The notes beneath the pieces are model-generated. The model ran no database searches. It saw nothing but the letters and a program-made list of their open reading frames with translations, and was not told where the DNA came from. Source: Thiocapsa sp. UBA6158 (lineage in GTDB: Bacteria; Pseudomonadota; Gammaproteobacteria; Chromatiales; Chromatiaceae). From it: 64,000 nt of DNA. Of the stretch, positions 34,118-42,916 are shown in pieces; within the stretch, counting starts at the first letter, position 1; each line of letters starts with the position of its first letter. The stretch lies in assembly GCF_002423035.1 (NCBI RefSeq), contig NZ_DIUM01000072.1, positions 8,635 to 72,634 on the forward strand. Direction: 5' to 3'. A program made the position numbers and the translations under genes.

Positions 34118-35134
34118 ATGGAATCACTCATTCAAGTCCTGCTCGAATACGGACTGTTTTTGGCCAAGACGATCACGATCCTGCTGGGAATCGCCGTGTT
34201 GCTGATCCTTGCCATGCGGCTTCGACAGGGCGGCCACGGCGATTCCGAGCAGCTGGAGATCACCGACCTCAACCAGCGCTATCGTGCGCTGAGCTCGGAG
34301 TTGAAGGCGTTTTCGCTTTCGAAAAAGGCGTACAAGGCGTATCGCAAGGCCGAGCACAAGGCGGAGAAGGCCCGCGAGAAAGCGGGGCATGCCGACCGCA
34401 AGCGGCTCTTCGTCATCGAGTTCAACGGCGACATCCGGGCCAGCGAGGTCAGCGCGCTGCGGGTGTTGGTGACGACGCTCTTGATGGAGGCCCACGAGGG
34501 CGATCAGGTCTTGGTGCGTTTGGACAACTCGGGCGGTCTGGTCAGCGAGCACGGGCTGGCTGCGTCGCAATTGGCGCGCATCCGCCAGAAGGGTATCCCG
34601 CTGACGGTCGCGGTCGACAAGGTCGCCGCCAGCGGCGGCTATCTCATGGCCTGTGTCGCAGAGCGCATCATCGCCGCACCCTTTGCCGTGGTCGGCTCGA
34701 TCGGCGTACTGGCCGAGCTGCCCAACTTTCATCGCCTGCTGGAACGCTACGGGGTCGACTTCGAGCTGCATACGGCCGGCGAATACAAGCGCACACTAAC
34801 CATTTTCGGCGAGAACACCGACGAGGGTCGCCAAAAGCTGCGCGAGCAGTTGGAAGAGACACACGCACTCTTCAAGTCATTCGTCGCGACCTATCGCTCC
34901 GAGCTCGATCTTGGCCGCGTCGCCACCGGTGAGTATTGGCACGGACAACGTGCGGTCGAGCTCGGTCTGGTGGATGCCATCCAGACCAGCGACGACTTCC
35001 TGCTGGCCGCGATGGACGAGATGGATCTGCTCAAGCTCAAATACAGCGCCCGCAAGAAACCGATCGAGCGGCTGCTGTCGAGCATCCGAGCGCGCTTGGA
35101 CGATGCCGTTGCAACCTGGCGTCGCGCGAGCTGA
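34118..35134 (+). CDS. sohB: S49-family inner-membrane protease SohB
   Basis: 338 residues. An N-terminal membrane helix (FLAKTITILLGIAVLLILAM) and a charged linker precede the S49 domain. The catalytic region has FNGDIRASEV, VRLDNSGGLV and KVAASGGYLMACVAERIIA with the nucleophile Ser, followed by VVGSIGVLAELP. ATG 34118 is chosen because GAGGAG lies 9 bp before it. It differs from the SppA-type gene at 54174. Likely membrane protein quality control. Confidence 0.9.
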   Translation: MESLIQVLLEYGLFLAKTITILLGIAVLLILAMRLRQGGHGDSEQLEITDLNQRYRALSSELKAFSLSKKAYKAYRKAEHKAEKAREKAGHADRKRLFVIEFNGDIRASEVSALRVLVTTLLMEAHEGDQVLVRLDNSGGLVSEHGLAASQLARIRQKGIPLTVAVDKVAASGGYLMACVAERIIAAPFAVVGSIGVLAELPNFHRLLERYGVDFELHTAGEYKRTLTIFGENTDEGRQKLREQLEETHALFKSFVATYRSELDLGRVATGEYWHGQRAVELGLVDAIQTSDDFLLAAMDEMDLLKLKYSARKKPIERLLSSIRARLDDAVATWRRAS

Positions 35135-35409
35135 GCAGTTGTGTCGAGGCGCGCCCTTGACAGATCCTCGCGGTTGGCTGTCCCTGATTTTTCCAAGATT
35201 GCTGACAGCTCCGGACGCGTTGTGGTCGTTTGCAGACGGCACTCTGCCGTGCAGGCGCATCTGGCGCGGCAACGATCGATCCTGTGTAGTTCATGCCTCC
35301 ACACTCGGTTTGGAGCGATCGCCACGGGGTCGCCGAAGCAGGCGACTTACCCGTCGCCACAGGCCGTGGGACAGCATGGAACTTGAGCCGTGCTTGTACT
35401 GTGCGTAGA

Positions 35410-35691
35410 GTGTGGATGTTAAATGGCATCGCCCCGGACGGCACAGTACTCTGGCCGGCAGCAGGCATTGTCCGCGCCTTGCGCGATGCGGCGAGCGAAC
35501 TCGCCGTGGACGGATGGACACCCGTTACAGCGGCTGGGTGTTGGATCACGGAACGGAGTCCTGAACAGCAGCCCAACAAGTACGGACGCGCCAGCTGGCG
35601 ACAGCTGCTGCATGATTCGCGCCTGTTCGAGCTGCGCTACCGTGACGTACATGGTCAGCGAGCCGCCTGGTACAGGGTCCGCACCGAATAG
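35410..35691 (+). pseudogene. LOTUS/OST-HTH domain fragment
   Basis: About 93 codons from GTG 35410 or ATG 35416. The segment DGWTPVTAAGCWITERSPEQQ, then NKYGRASWRQLLHDSRLFEL resembles the C-terminal OST-HTH (LOTUS) RNA-binding domain of bacterial NYN-domain proteins. It has the typical KYG, then the L-L and FEL pattern. The N-terminal NYN nuclease half is missing. I infer a remnant of a former NYN-LOTUS gene; a free-standing LOTUS protein is possible. Confidence 0.4.
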
Positions 35692-35699
35692 CCCTGGGT

Positions 35700-35990
35700 G
35701 GGGTTCCTCAGCACGACATCGACCCGTGCGAAGATCTCAACCTACGACCCGTGAAGCTGCAGCTGTTCGTTAATGCGTTGTTGGCCTCGACGACGGTGGA
35801 CCTGCCGGCCGACAATGATCTCGCGCACAAGCTGATCCTTGACCACTACACCGCCAGCGGGCACGCCAATGGGGGGCAGCGTTCTATTACACTGCGCTGC
35901 CGGACCCGCCGATCACCTACCGTGTCGACCTTAATCCACACGAGGACTGGAGTTGCCAATGGCCGGTTCCGGGCGAGAGCCGGCGCTGAT
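35700..35990 (+). pseudogene. Frameshifted unknown open frame
   Basis: KLQLFVNALLASTTVDLPAD, then HKLILDHYTASGHANGG reads in one frame up to a run of six G at 35871-35876. FYYTALPDPPITYRVDLNPH, then EDWSCQWPVPGESRR continues in the next frame to about 35990. Adding one G joins them into a coherent 75-80-residue product. I do not recognise the family. Overlaps the LOTUS fragment end. Confidence 0.35.
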
Positions 35991-36394
35991 CCGGTTCGCC
36001 CCGATCGACTGCTTTGCGCGTCGAACAATCACTCGGATCCATTTCGGGTACAGTTTTCTTGACGCCTTCGTTGCTCCTCGAACGATGCTCAAATGGCTAG
36101 ATCTCGCATGGCGGCATTTCTGGAAGCGTCGCGGGTCCAACACCGCAAACTCCCCTGTTGTGCTCCCTGGGTCCTGCAGGCCGTTCATCCCGCAGACTGA
36201 TGGCAATGCTCCAGTCGCCCTCCCAAGGGCTTGGGACATCCCCTCGATACCGTGATCCGTTCGGAGGCCAGCCCGAAACGCCTCCGATATCCTGGAGTAA
36301 ACCGCCGGGCGACGGGGTGTTGTCGGCGGTGACCACACGCTGACCCTGATCAAGGATTCAGAGTCTGCAGGCCGTACTACGGGGCATGTTCCGA

Positions 36395-38389
36395 TCAGTT
36401 TCGGATCGGGCCCGCTTCGAAGAGCGCCCCGGGGCGTTGGTTGGCCAACCAGTAAAAATGGTAGGGCGGGACCACCACTCGGTTGTTGAAGACGGCGGGT
36501 GTGTCGCCCGAGGCAAGATCGATGATCTGTCCGTAGCGAAAGAGTCCGCGTCGATTCAAGGTGTCGAGGTCCAGATACTGAGGTTTGGCGTCGAAGTTGG
36601 CCGCAACCAGGACCGCGTTGGCGGCCAGGCTCGGGTGGGTGCGTAGGAAGACGAAGAGGTGCGGGTTCTCCACGTCGATCGGCTCGCGGTTGTTGAAGTC
36701 GGCGAAGGCCGGAGTGTCCTTGCGCACGGCGATGAGCCGTTTCAGACCATCGAACAGGCGGCGCTCGACGGTACCGCTGAGGTGACGCCGTTCGGCGCGC
36801 GCCCAGTCGATGCGCGGACGATGGACCCAGCGGGCGTCGCTCGCCTTGTGCGTGTCGTTGAGGAATGAGTTGTCGTTGAGCGTGCCGATCTCGTCTCCGT
36901 ACCAGAGCAGTGGGATGCCGCCGAACGAAAGGATCATGGCGTGCAGCATCAGGATGAGATCCACGACCTGATCGATGGCATGTTGATCCTCGGCTTCGAG
37001 CGCCGATTCCAGACCCGCGAGGGAGGCGAGCGCGCCTGCAATGCGGGCATCGCCGGTCTTCAGATTGACGCCGAACGGCCGTCCTCGCGCCGGAGAGCCC
37101 TCGAAGGCGCCGGTGTACCAGTCCACGAGAAAACGACGGTGCGAGTAGGGGTCGTAGTCGCAGGCGCGAATGTCGGCGTCGTCGAAACCCAGGCCGATAT
37201 CGTCGTGACACCGTAGATAATTCAACCAGGTTGCGCGGTCGAGTTTGTTCGGCAGGCTCTTGATGCCCTGATTCAGCAGTTTGGCGTTCTTGGTCGCGAC
37301 GGCGTCCCAAAGCAGGGCCATGAAGGTGGCATTGTAGGCGATCTCGCACTCCTTGGCGATGACCGCATCCTCGCCGAAGTATTTGATGATCTCCGATGGG
37401 GCCACGATCGCCTCGGCGATGAAGAGCACGCCCGGCGCCGTCACCTGGCAGCAGTCCTTCATCAGCTGCAGGATCAGGTGTGCCTCTCGCTCGTTCTGCG
37501 AGGTCGTGCCGATCTTCTTCCAAAGGAAGGCGACCGCATCCAGCCGAACGATGTCCGCCCCCTGATTGGCCCAGAAGAGGATGATGTCGAGCATCTCGAT
37601 GAAAACGGCGGGGTTGGAGTAGTTCAGGTCCCATTGGTAGTTGTTGAAGACCGTCATCACCCACTTCTCCATCTGCTCGTCCCAGGTGAAGTTGCCGGGG
37701 GCGGTCTCCGGGAAGATCTCGGGCATGGTCGCCTCGAACATGTCCGGGACGTCGCGGTTGGGGAAGCAGTAGTAGAAGTTTTGGTACTCCGGATCGCCTT
37801 CGCGGGCGCGCTGCGCCCATTCATGCTCGTCGGAGGTGTGGTTCACGACCACATCGAGCGTCAGCAACATGCCGCGCCGTCGCATGGAATCCGCGAGCGC
37901 GCGCACATCCTCGACGGTTCCGGCACGCGGGTCGATGTCGCGAAAGTCGCTGACCGCATAGCCGCCGTCGCTCGCACCTTGCGGGCATTTGAGGATCGGC
38001 ATCACATGGACGATGTTGATCCCGAGCTCCTGCAGGTAGGGCAGGCGCTCGTTGAGTCCCTGCAGGTTGCCGGCGAATCCGTCCGAGTACAGCGCCATGC
38101 CGACCCATTGCTGGCTCAGGAACCAGTTGTGGTCCTCCTCGCGGGCCATGTCGAGCTGCTTGAGCGCCGCGGGGCGGTCGATGTAGGCCCGGGCCAGACG
38201 CTCGGTCAGGTGCACCATCTGGGTCTTGAAGTCTTCCCGGTGTCCGTAGAGATGGAAAAACAGCGAATGGATGGCGTAGAAGTTCGCACCGAGGCGGGTG
38301 AAGAAGTGCCGCAGATCCTCGCGACAGACCTCGTGATCGAGCTCATCGAGAATGTCGTTGAGAAGGGCGTGAGAAACCTGTTCGTACAT
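36395..38389 (-). CDS. Amylosucrase (GH13 family)
   Basis: 664 residues; transfers glucose from sucrose to build alpha-1,4-glucan, or releases glucose and fructose. GH13 landmarks: the start region NFYAIHSLFFHLYG, GYAVSDFRDIDPR, LLTLDVVVNHTSDEHEWA, the nucleophile region ADIVRLDAVAFLWKKIG, VLFIAEAIVAP (acid/base Glu) and RCHDDIGLGF with the third Asp. The length and N-terminal extension fit amylosucrase rather than sucrose phosphorylase. It is the last gene of the sucrose set, after a 360-bp repeat-rich gap. With a fructokinase beside it, sucrose breakdown to glycogen-type glucan is likely. Confidence 0.9.
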   Translation of the reverse strand: MYEQVSHALLNDILDELDHEVCREDLRHFFTRLGANFYAIHSLFFHLYGHREDFKTQMVHLTERLARAYIDRPAALKQLDMAREEDHNWFLSQQWVGMALYSDGFAGNLQGLNERLPYLQELGINIVHVMPILKCPQGASDGGYAVSDFRDIDPRAGTVEDVRALADSMRRRGMLLTLDVVVNHTSDEHEWAQRAREGDPEYQNFYYCFPNRDVPDMFEATMPEIFPETAPGNFTWDEQMEKWVMTVFNNYQWDLNYSNPAVFIEMLDIILFWANQGADIVRLDAVAFLWKKIGTTSQNEREAHLILQLMKDCCQVTAPGVLFIAEAIVAPSEIIKYFGEDAVIAKECEIAYNATFMALLWDAVATKNAKLLNQGIKSLPNKLDRATWLNYLRCHDDIGLGFDDADIRACDYDPYSHRRFLVDWYTGAFEGSPARGRPFGVNLKTGDARIAGALASLAGLESALEAEDQHAIDQVVDLILMLHAMILSFGGIPLLWYGDEIGTLNDNSFLNDTHKASDARWVHRPRIDWARAERRHLSGTVERRLFDGLKRLIAVRKDTPAFADFNNREPIDVENPHLFVFLRTHPSLAANAVLVAANFDAKPQYLDLDTLNRRGLFRYGQIIDLASGDTPAVFNNRVVVPPYHFYWLANQRPGALFEAGPIRN

Positions 38390-38749
38390 TTGAACTGCGT
38401 CCGAAGTGTGTGAGTGCTGTGTGTCGTGTTTTATGGGTCTGGAGGCGCCCCGTCGTCTCGGCGGAGATGCAGTTCAAGATCATTCGTGCATTTAAATCTT
38501 TGAACCGCGCGGCGCCGATCTTTGCAGTGGTCTGACCGGTCTCTAGTGCAGCAAGGCAGATGTGTCGAGACCGTTCGTTGTCGTTGTCGTTGTCGTAATC
38601 GTGGTCGTATCCGATGGTCGATTACGACAACGACAACGACAACGACAACGAAAACGACCACCACAATAAAAATAATCTCGGACGGTCTCGGAATCTCTGC
38701 ACCTGCTCCATTAGGTGCGCCAATCTTCGCACGAACCGCTGAACGTGGT
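38390..38749. other. Spacer with a long palindromic hexanucleotide array
   Basis: 360 bp between the fructokinase stop and the amylosucrase start. It holds one large inverted-repeat element (38499-38754) and, in its centre, a 27-bp perfect hairpin of TCGTTG/CGACAA repeats (38575-38645). No protein is supportable, although the repeat gives valine-rich open frames. Confidence 0.55.
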
Positions 38750-38754
38750 TCAAA
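38499..38754. repeat. Long element with MITE-like ends and hairpin core, copy E
   Basis: Ends TTTGAACCGCG (38499-38509) and CGTGGTTCAAA (38744-38754), one mismatch in 11 bp. They enclose 234 bp with imperfect nested dyads (GTGCAGCAAGGCAGATG...GAATCTCTGCACCTGC) around the hexanucleotide hairpin. The right end overlaps the fructokinase stop codon. It is longer than the other copies and may be a composite. Confidence 0.45.
38575..38645. repeat. Perfect 27-bp hairpin of hexanucleotide repeats
   Basis: Arm 1 (38575-38601) is (TCGTTG) repeats ending TCGTAATCG. A 17-base loop follows, then arm 2 (38619-38645) is the exact reverse complement CGATTACGA then (CAACGA) repeats. Arm 2 extends by further copies beyond the stem. 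It could be a strong transcription or translation barrier, or a cruciform site. Confidence 0.7.
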
Positions 38755-39670
38755 TACCCCATTGATCAAGGTAAGGCCGATAGAGTGCAGGATCGGCAGA
38801 CGTGGCGCCGTGCTGCTCGACGATGCGCGAGGCGAAGGACTGGGCCCGCTCCAAGGTCGTCGCGACCGGCCAGCCTCGAATGATTCCGAGGATGAGCACG
38901 GATGCGAAGGCGTCGCCCGCGCCGACCGTGTCCTTGACCGCGAGCGCGGGTGCCGGTGCGACGCGCACCGGGGCAGTGTCGCGGCCGAGTGCGAAGGCAC
39001 CGTCGCCGCCGAGCGTGACGACGAGCCCGGTGAGCCCGTGCTGCGCGAGGAAAGCCGACGCCAGCGCGGTGAGCTGCGCATCGTCGGCATCGGCGTCGTT
39101 TGAGCCCGAGGCGTCAGCCAGAAGCGCCAGCTCGCTGCGGTTGAGCTTCACCCAGTCGGCATCCTGCAACAGACCGCGCGTGGCCTCGGCAGACCACCAG
39201 GGATCGCGAAGATTCACGTCGAGGAAACGGATGCCGTGCCCGCGGGCCTCGAGCGCGCTCAGCGTTGCGGCGGAGACGGGACTGCGCAGGGCCAGTGTGC
39301 CGTGATAGAGCAGCTCCCCGGCAGGCGGAAGGTCGACGGCACGGATATGGTCGAAGGCGCGATCGGGGATGATCTCGTAGGTCGGCTCGCCGTCGTCGAG
39401 CATGACCCGGACCTCCCCCGTCGCATGATCCGAATCGGTTTGCAGGGTGCTCGTGTCCATCCCCCAGTCCTGCATCGCGCGGCGCACCTGCTCGCCCTGC
39501 GGATCGTCCCCGACCGCGCTGATCAGTCGCGGCGCGGCCCCGAAGGCACGCAAATGCCAGGCGACGTTGAAAGGCGCTCCGCCGAGGACGCGTCGACCGC
39601 CGGGGAAGCAGTCGAAGAGGACCTCGCCGAAGATGTCGACGATCGGCTGTTTGGTGGATGACTCGGCCAT
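38750..39670 (-). CDS. Fructokinase (PfkB-family sugar kinase)
   Basis: 306 residues; phosphorylates fructose, the product of amylosucrase. PfkB motifs: GGAPFNVAWHLRAFG near the start, VGDDPQGEQVRRAM, and the catalytic KDTVGAGDAFASVLILG. ATG 39670 with an AACCAGCC leader. It lies between the sucrose phosphatase and the amylosucrase in a leftward set. Confidence 0.85.
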   Translation of the reverse strand: MAESSTKQPIVDIFGEVLFDCFPGGRRVLGGAPFNVAWHLRAFGAAPRLISAVGDDPQGEQVRRAMQDWGMDTSTLQTDSDHATGEVRVMLDDGEPTYEIIPDRAFDHIRAVDLPPAGELLYHGTLALRSPVSAATLSALEARGHGIRFLDVNLRDPWWSAEATRGLLQDADWVKLNRSELALLADASGSNDADADDAQLTALASAFLAQHGLTGLVVTLGGDGAFALGRDTAPVRVAPAPALAVKDTVGAGDAFASVLILGIIRGWPVATTLERAQSFASRIVEQHGATSADPALYRPYLDQWGI

Positions 39671-39715
39671 TGGCTGGTTCCTCGATCTTCCGAAAACGAG
39701 TGTGTCGATGCGTAG

Positions 39716-39834
39716 GTCGGGTTAGGCGCGCTTGCACAACGCATGGCGATTGCGCCAAGGCCGGTGCGCGCCGTAACTCGACTTCGGCGGTCAGCTGAGA
39801 TATTGCGTGTCGGAGGACGCTTCGCTCATCCGAC
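39716..39834. repeat. REP-like palindromic elements in the spacer of the sucrose locus
   Basis: A hairpin GTCGGGTTAGGCGCGC (39716-39731) / GCGCGCCGTAACTCGAC (39766-39782) is followed by GTCGGA...TCCGAC (39809-39834). The sequence type (GTAGGTCGGGTTA...) is that of REP elements common in proteobacteria. It lies between the fructokinase start and the sucrose phosphatase stop and could modulate mRNA stability. Confidence 0.6.
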
Positions 39835-39862
39835 CTCCGGGGTCATGGGAGTCCAGAGCGGC

Positions 39863-40702
39863 TCACTGATCCAGCCAGGGCATGAGGTCGGGCCTGAAAT
39901 GGGCCACGCCTTCGAGGATACCCGCGCTGTAGTTCCCGTTCATCCCCGACCAGCCGCCGTGTGCGCAGTAGAGTCGGTCGGCCTGTCCGTTGGCTGCGGC
40001 CAGACGCAGCGCTTGCGCGCGCACCTCGGGGTGGCCGTTGGCGACCAAAACCGAAGGGATCGGACTGATCAAGACCTCGAGATCGTTGCCGCTGTCGCCG
40101 GCGAAGAGTGTCGTGGTCTCGTCGTGACCGAGTCGGCGCATGAGAAAATCCACGGCGTGATACTTGGTCGCCCCCGCGGGCAGCACGTCCAGCAACCCGA
40201 TCTCCGCCGCTTCGTCGATGCTCCAGATCAGACTGGCGTTCACCCCCAACAGGATCAGGCGGGTGTTCACCTCGGCCTTGAGTGCCTCGCTGTCGACATC
40301 GACGGGCGCATAATAGCTGAGCTTGAAAGGCGCCTGCTTCTCCGGCTCCTGAAGCCGCAGAAGATCGATATCGACCAAGCGCTCGGCGAGTCCGTCGCGA
40401 CCGATGCCGGCCCAATCGCGACCGATCTCCTCCTGCCAGTCCGCGAGCGGCTCCCAGTCGCTTGTCGTGACCCTGAAGATACTGGTCCCGACGTCGCCGA
40501 TGACCACGTCGGGAACAGGCAGGTCGTATTCGGCGATCGCCTCGCGCACCAGTCCTTGATGACGGCCCGACACGTACGCGAGCGTCACCCCCGGCCGTGA
40601 CACGAAGCGCCGAAAGCGCGGGCGTGCGTCGGGCGACTCGGGTTCCGCCCCGTTGGGGACGAGGGTGCGGTCGAGATCCGTACAGAGCAACAACGGCTTC
40701 AT
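39863..40702 (-). CDS. spp: Sucrose-phosphate phosphatase (HAD superfamily)
   Basis: 279 residues; removes phosphate from sucrose-6-phosphate. HAD motif I LLLCTDLDRTLVPNG (DxDxT), motif II region VTLAYVSGRHQGLV, then KYHAVDFLMRRLG and FAGDSGNDLEVL for motifs III-IV. Overlaps the sucrose-phosphate synthase stop by 4 bp (ATGA), so translation is coupled. ATG 40702. Confidence 0.9.
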   Translation of the reverse strand: MKPLLLCTDLDRTLVPNGAEPESPDARPRFRRFVSRPGVTLAYVSGRHQGLVREAIAEYDLPVPDVVIGDVGTSIFRVTTSDWEPLADWQEEIGRDWAGIGRDGLAERLVDIDLLRLQEPEKQAPFKLSYYAPVDVDSEALKAEVNTRLILLGVNASLIWSIDEAAEIGLLDVLPAGATKYHAVDFLMRRLGHDETTTLFAGDSGNDLEVLISPIPSVLVANGHPEVRAQALRLAAANGQADRLYCAHGGWSGMNGNYSAGILEGVAHFRPDLMPWLDQ

Positions 40703-42879
40703 GATGCCGTACCGGGGACGTCCTGAACCGTGCCTGCGCCGCGCCCGGGATTGGCGCCGGGGACGCTGCAGGTCCCGAAGAAATCGTAGTGCTCGATGGC
40801 TTCCAGGATGCCGAGCGCGTGGGCCTCTCGGGCAAAATAGATGTTGTCCATCTCCACGAGCTGCGAGAGCTCCTCGTGGTGACGGTTCGCAACCACGACC
40901 GCGAGTGTGTTGCCGCGCATCATGTCCTCGTCCGCACCCGAGCCGCCGGCGACCAGGATGTGCTCGAGCGGGATCCCGAAGCGATGGGCGACATAGCGCA
41001 GTGCTTGGCCCTTGCTCGCACGGATCGGCACGACGTCGAGGAACTGCCCGAAGGCGTGAATCACGTTCACCGTCAGCTCGCGGGTGCGCAGCAGGGTCGT
41101 GATCTCATCGACCGGCGGGGCGACGTTGGGGTCGTAGTGATAGGCGATCTTGAAGCGACTCTGCTCGGTCCTGCGTTGGGGCACGAGACCGGGCACATCC
41201 TCCAGGGCGCGGCGCACCGCCCGCGGATTCCAGAGATGGTCGACATGCTCGCTCCAGAAGTCGTCCACGACCAGTGCGGCGCTGTAATGGATCTCGGTCC
41301 CGAGGCTGGTGATCATGACGTCGGGGACCGGGATGCCGTGCCGTTTCAGCTCCACCAGAAGTGTATCGAGTCGGCGGCCGGTCGCGATCCCGAAGTTCGC
41401 GCAGCGCTTGTTGGTCCGCATCATCTCGATGAACCGCCGGACGCCTTCGGCATTGCCGAGCAGGCTCTGATCCAGGTCGGTAAAGAGTGCACGGTCGCGG
41501 TAGATGAGCCGACGGCGCAAGGGCGGCGTGGCCGGAATCGGCGCGGCCCGCTTGGTGAGCGGAGCGACGCGCTCGCGATAGGTCTCGGCGTGAGCCTGCC
41601 AGGAATAGCGGTCGCGTACGGCACTCAGGCCGTTTCGGATGAGCTCGCGGCGGAAGTCCTCGTCGCCCAGGACACGAATCAAGGCGTCGGCCATGGCCCG
41701 GCGATCCAAGGGGTCGACCAAGAGGCCGTTCTTGCAGTTGCCGATGATGTCGACCGGACCGCCGTTCTCGGTGGCGACCAGCGGCAGTCCGCTTGCCGCG
41801 GCTTCCAAGAGGGTCAGTCCGAAGGGCTCTGTCAGGGCCGGATTGATAAAGACGCCACCGGAACGGGCGACGAGGCGATAGATCTCGGGCACCTCCTCGG
41901 AGCGATGGTGTTTGGGGGCCGCAACCTTGCCGTAGAGGTCGTAGGCGTCGATGGTCAGCAAGACGTCGGTCAGAACGGTCCGTGCACCCTCGTCGAGGTC
42001 GCGAATATCGTCCCGGTTGCCGGCGATGATCAGCAGATTGGCCAGCGCCTGAAGCTCAGGCGATTCGCCGTAGGCTTCGAGCAGCGCGACGATGTTCTTG
42101 CGGTGATCGGCGCGGGACAGTGCCAAGATCAACGGCTTGTCGGGCTCGTCGAGGAAGCGATCGACGTCCGCGGCGAAACCGATCGGCGGATCGTCCTCGG
42201 CCGGCGGATGAAATTGGACCAGGTCGGTGCCCGGCGGGATGACGACCATGCGCTCGGGTTGGTAGTAATCGTAGAGGGCGTATTGCTCTTCGATCTCGTT
42301 GTAGGTGCTGGTGATGACCAGCTCCGCCGTGCCCAGGACGCTCTCCTCGGCCTCGATGCGCCGCACCATGTTGTAGCGTGCATCGATCTGCTCGCCGTCG
42401 AGTCCGGCGGCGAGCAAGCGCTGGCGTTTATCGCGCCCCAATGAATGGCCCGTGTGGACCAGGGGGATACCCGCCAGGTTGGAGAGCCGTACCCCGACGT
42501 AACCGGCATCCGCGTAATGGCTGTGGATGACCCCCGGCCACCGACCTTCGTCGTGCAGGAAGGCGGTCAGATTGTCCACGAATCCGTCGAGGTGGTCCCA
42601 AAGCTGCTCTTTCGGGATGTAGCCTTCCGGTCCGGCGTCGATCCTGACGATGCGCGCCTTGTCGTTCAGGGTCTCGATGGGCTCGGCATAATCCGGGCTG
42701 ACGGCGGGGTCGATCACCCGCCGGGTGACGAGATCGACTCGGGAGATGTCCGGGCGTTCGGCGAGTGCACGGGCGAGATCGACCACGTACTTGGTTTGGC
42801 CGCCGGTGTCCGCGTCACGACCGAGCTCGAGGTCGTGTCCGCGAATCAAGCCATGGATACTGAGCAACAATACATACAT
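40699..42879 (-). CDS. sps: Sucrose-phosphate synthase with C-terminal HAD domain
   Basis: About 726 residues; joins UDP- or ADP-glucose and fructose-6-phosphate. The N-terminal GT4 domain has LLLSIHGLIRG, LELGRDADTGGQTKYVVDLA, LVHTGHSLGRDKRQ and the E-x7-E site FINPALTEPFGLTLLEAAAS. The C-terminal HAD domain (FTDLDQSLLGNAEG, GSGADEDMMRGN) resembles sucrose phosphatase but may be regulatory. ATG 42879 is chosen; a GTG at 42888 is the alternative. A dedicated phosphatase follows. It starts 37 bp from the SPOR-like gene stop in the same direction. Confidence 0.9.
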   Translation of the reverse strand: MYVLLLSIHGLIRGHDLELGRDADTGGQTKYVVDLARALAERPDISRVDLVTRRVIDPAVSPDYAEPIETLNDKARIVRIDAGPEGYIPKEQLWDHLDGFVDNLTAFLHDEGRWPGVIHSHYADAGYVGVRLSNLAGIPLVHTGHSLGRDKRQRLLAAGLDGEQIDARYNMVRRIEAEESVLGTAELVITSTYNEIEEQYALYDYYQPERMVVIPPGTDLVQFHPPAEDDPPIGFAADVDRFLDEPDKPLILALSRADHRKNIVALLEAYGESPELQALANLLIIAGNRDDIRDLDEGARTVLTDVLLTIDAYDLYGKVAAPKHHRSEEVPEIYRLVARSGGVFINPALTEPFGLTLLEAAASGLPLVATENGGPVDIIGNCKNGLLVDPLDRRAMADALIRVLGDEDFRRELIRNGLSAVRDRYSWQAHAETYRERVAPLTKRAAPIPATPPLRRRLIYRDRALFTDLDQSLLGNAEGVRRFIEMMRTNKRCANFGIATGRRLDTLLVELKRHGIPVPDVMITSLGTEIHYSAALVVDDFWSEHVDHLWNPRAVRRALEDVPGLVPQRRTEQSRFKIAYHYDPNVAPPVDEITTLLRTRELTVNVIHAFGQFLDVVPIRASKGQALRYVAHRFGIPLEHILVAGGSGADEDMMRGNTLAVVVANRHHEELSQLVEMDNIYFAREAHALGILEAIEHYDFFGTCSVPGANPGRGAGTVQDVPGTAS

Positions 42880-42916
42880 GCGTACCACCCGTCGGGAGCG
42901 GTCGGGCCGAAAGCGG

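Larger units (their letters stand above)
35135..36394. other. Gene-poor region with two decayed fragments
   Basis: About 1.26 kb between sohB and the amylosucrase gene. Only two fragments are supportable (35410-35691 and 35700-35990). From about 36000 to 36394 nothing recognisable was seen. Codon usage of the open frames here does not resemble the flanking genes. Confidence 0.45.

Noticed and set aside
33951..34119. Small open frame before sohB
   Set aside because: About 46 codons without a ribosome site or recognisable sequence.
35135..36394. Insertion sequence in the gene-poor region
   Set aside because: No transposase motif or long terminal repeats were seen.
38431..39103. Valine-rich and arginine-rich open frames over the hexanucleotide hairpin
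   Set aside because: They come from translating the TCGTTG repeats and overlap the fructokinase gene.
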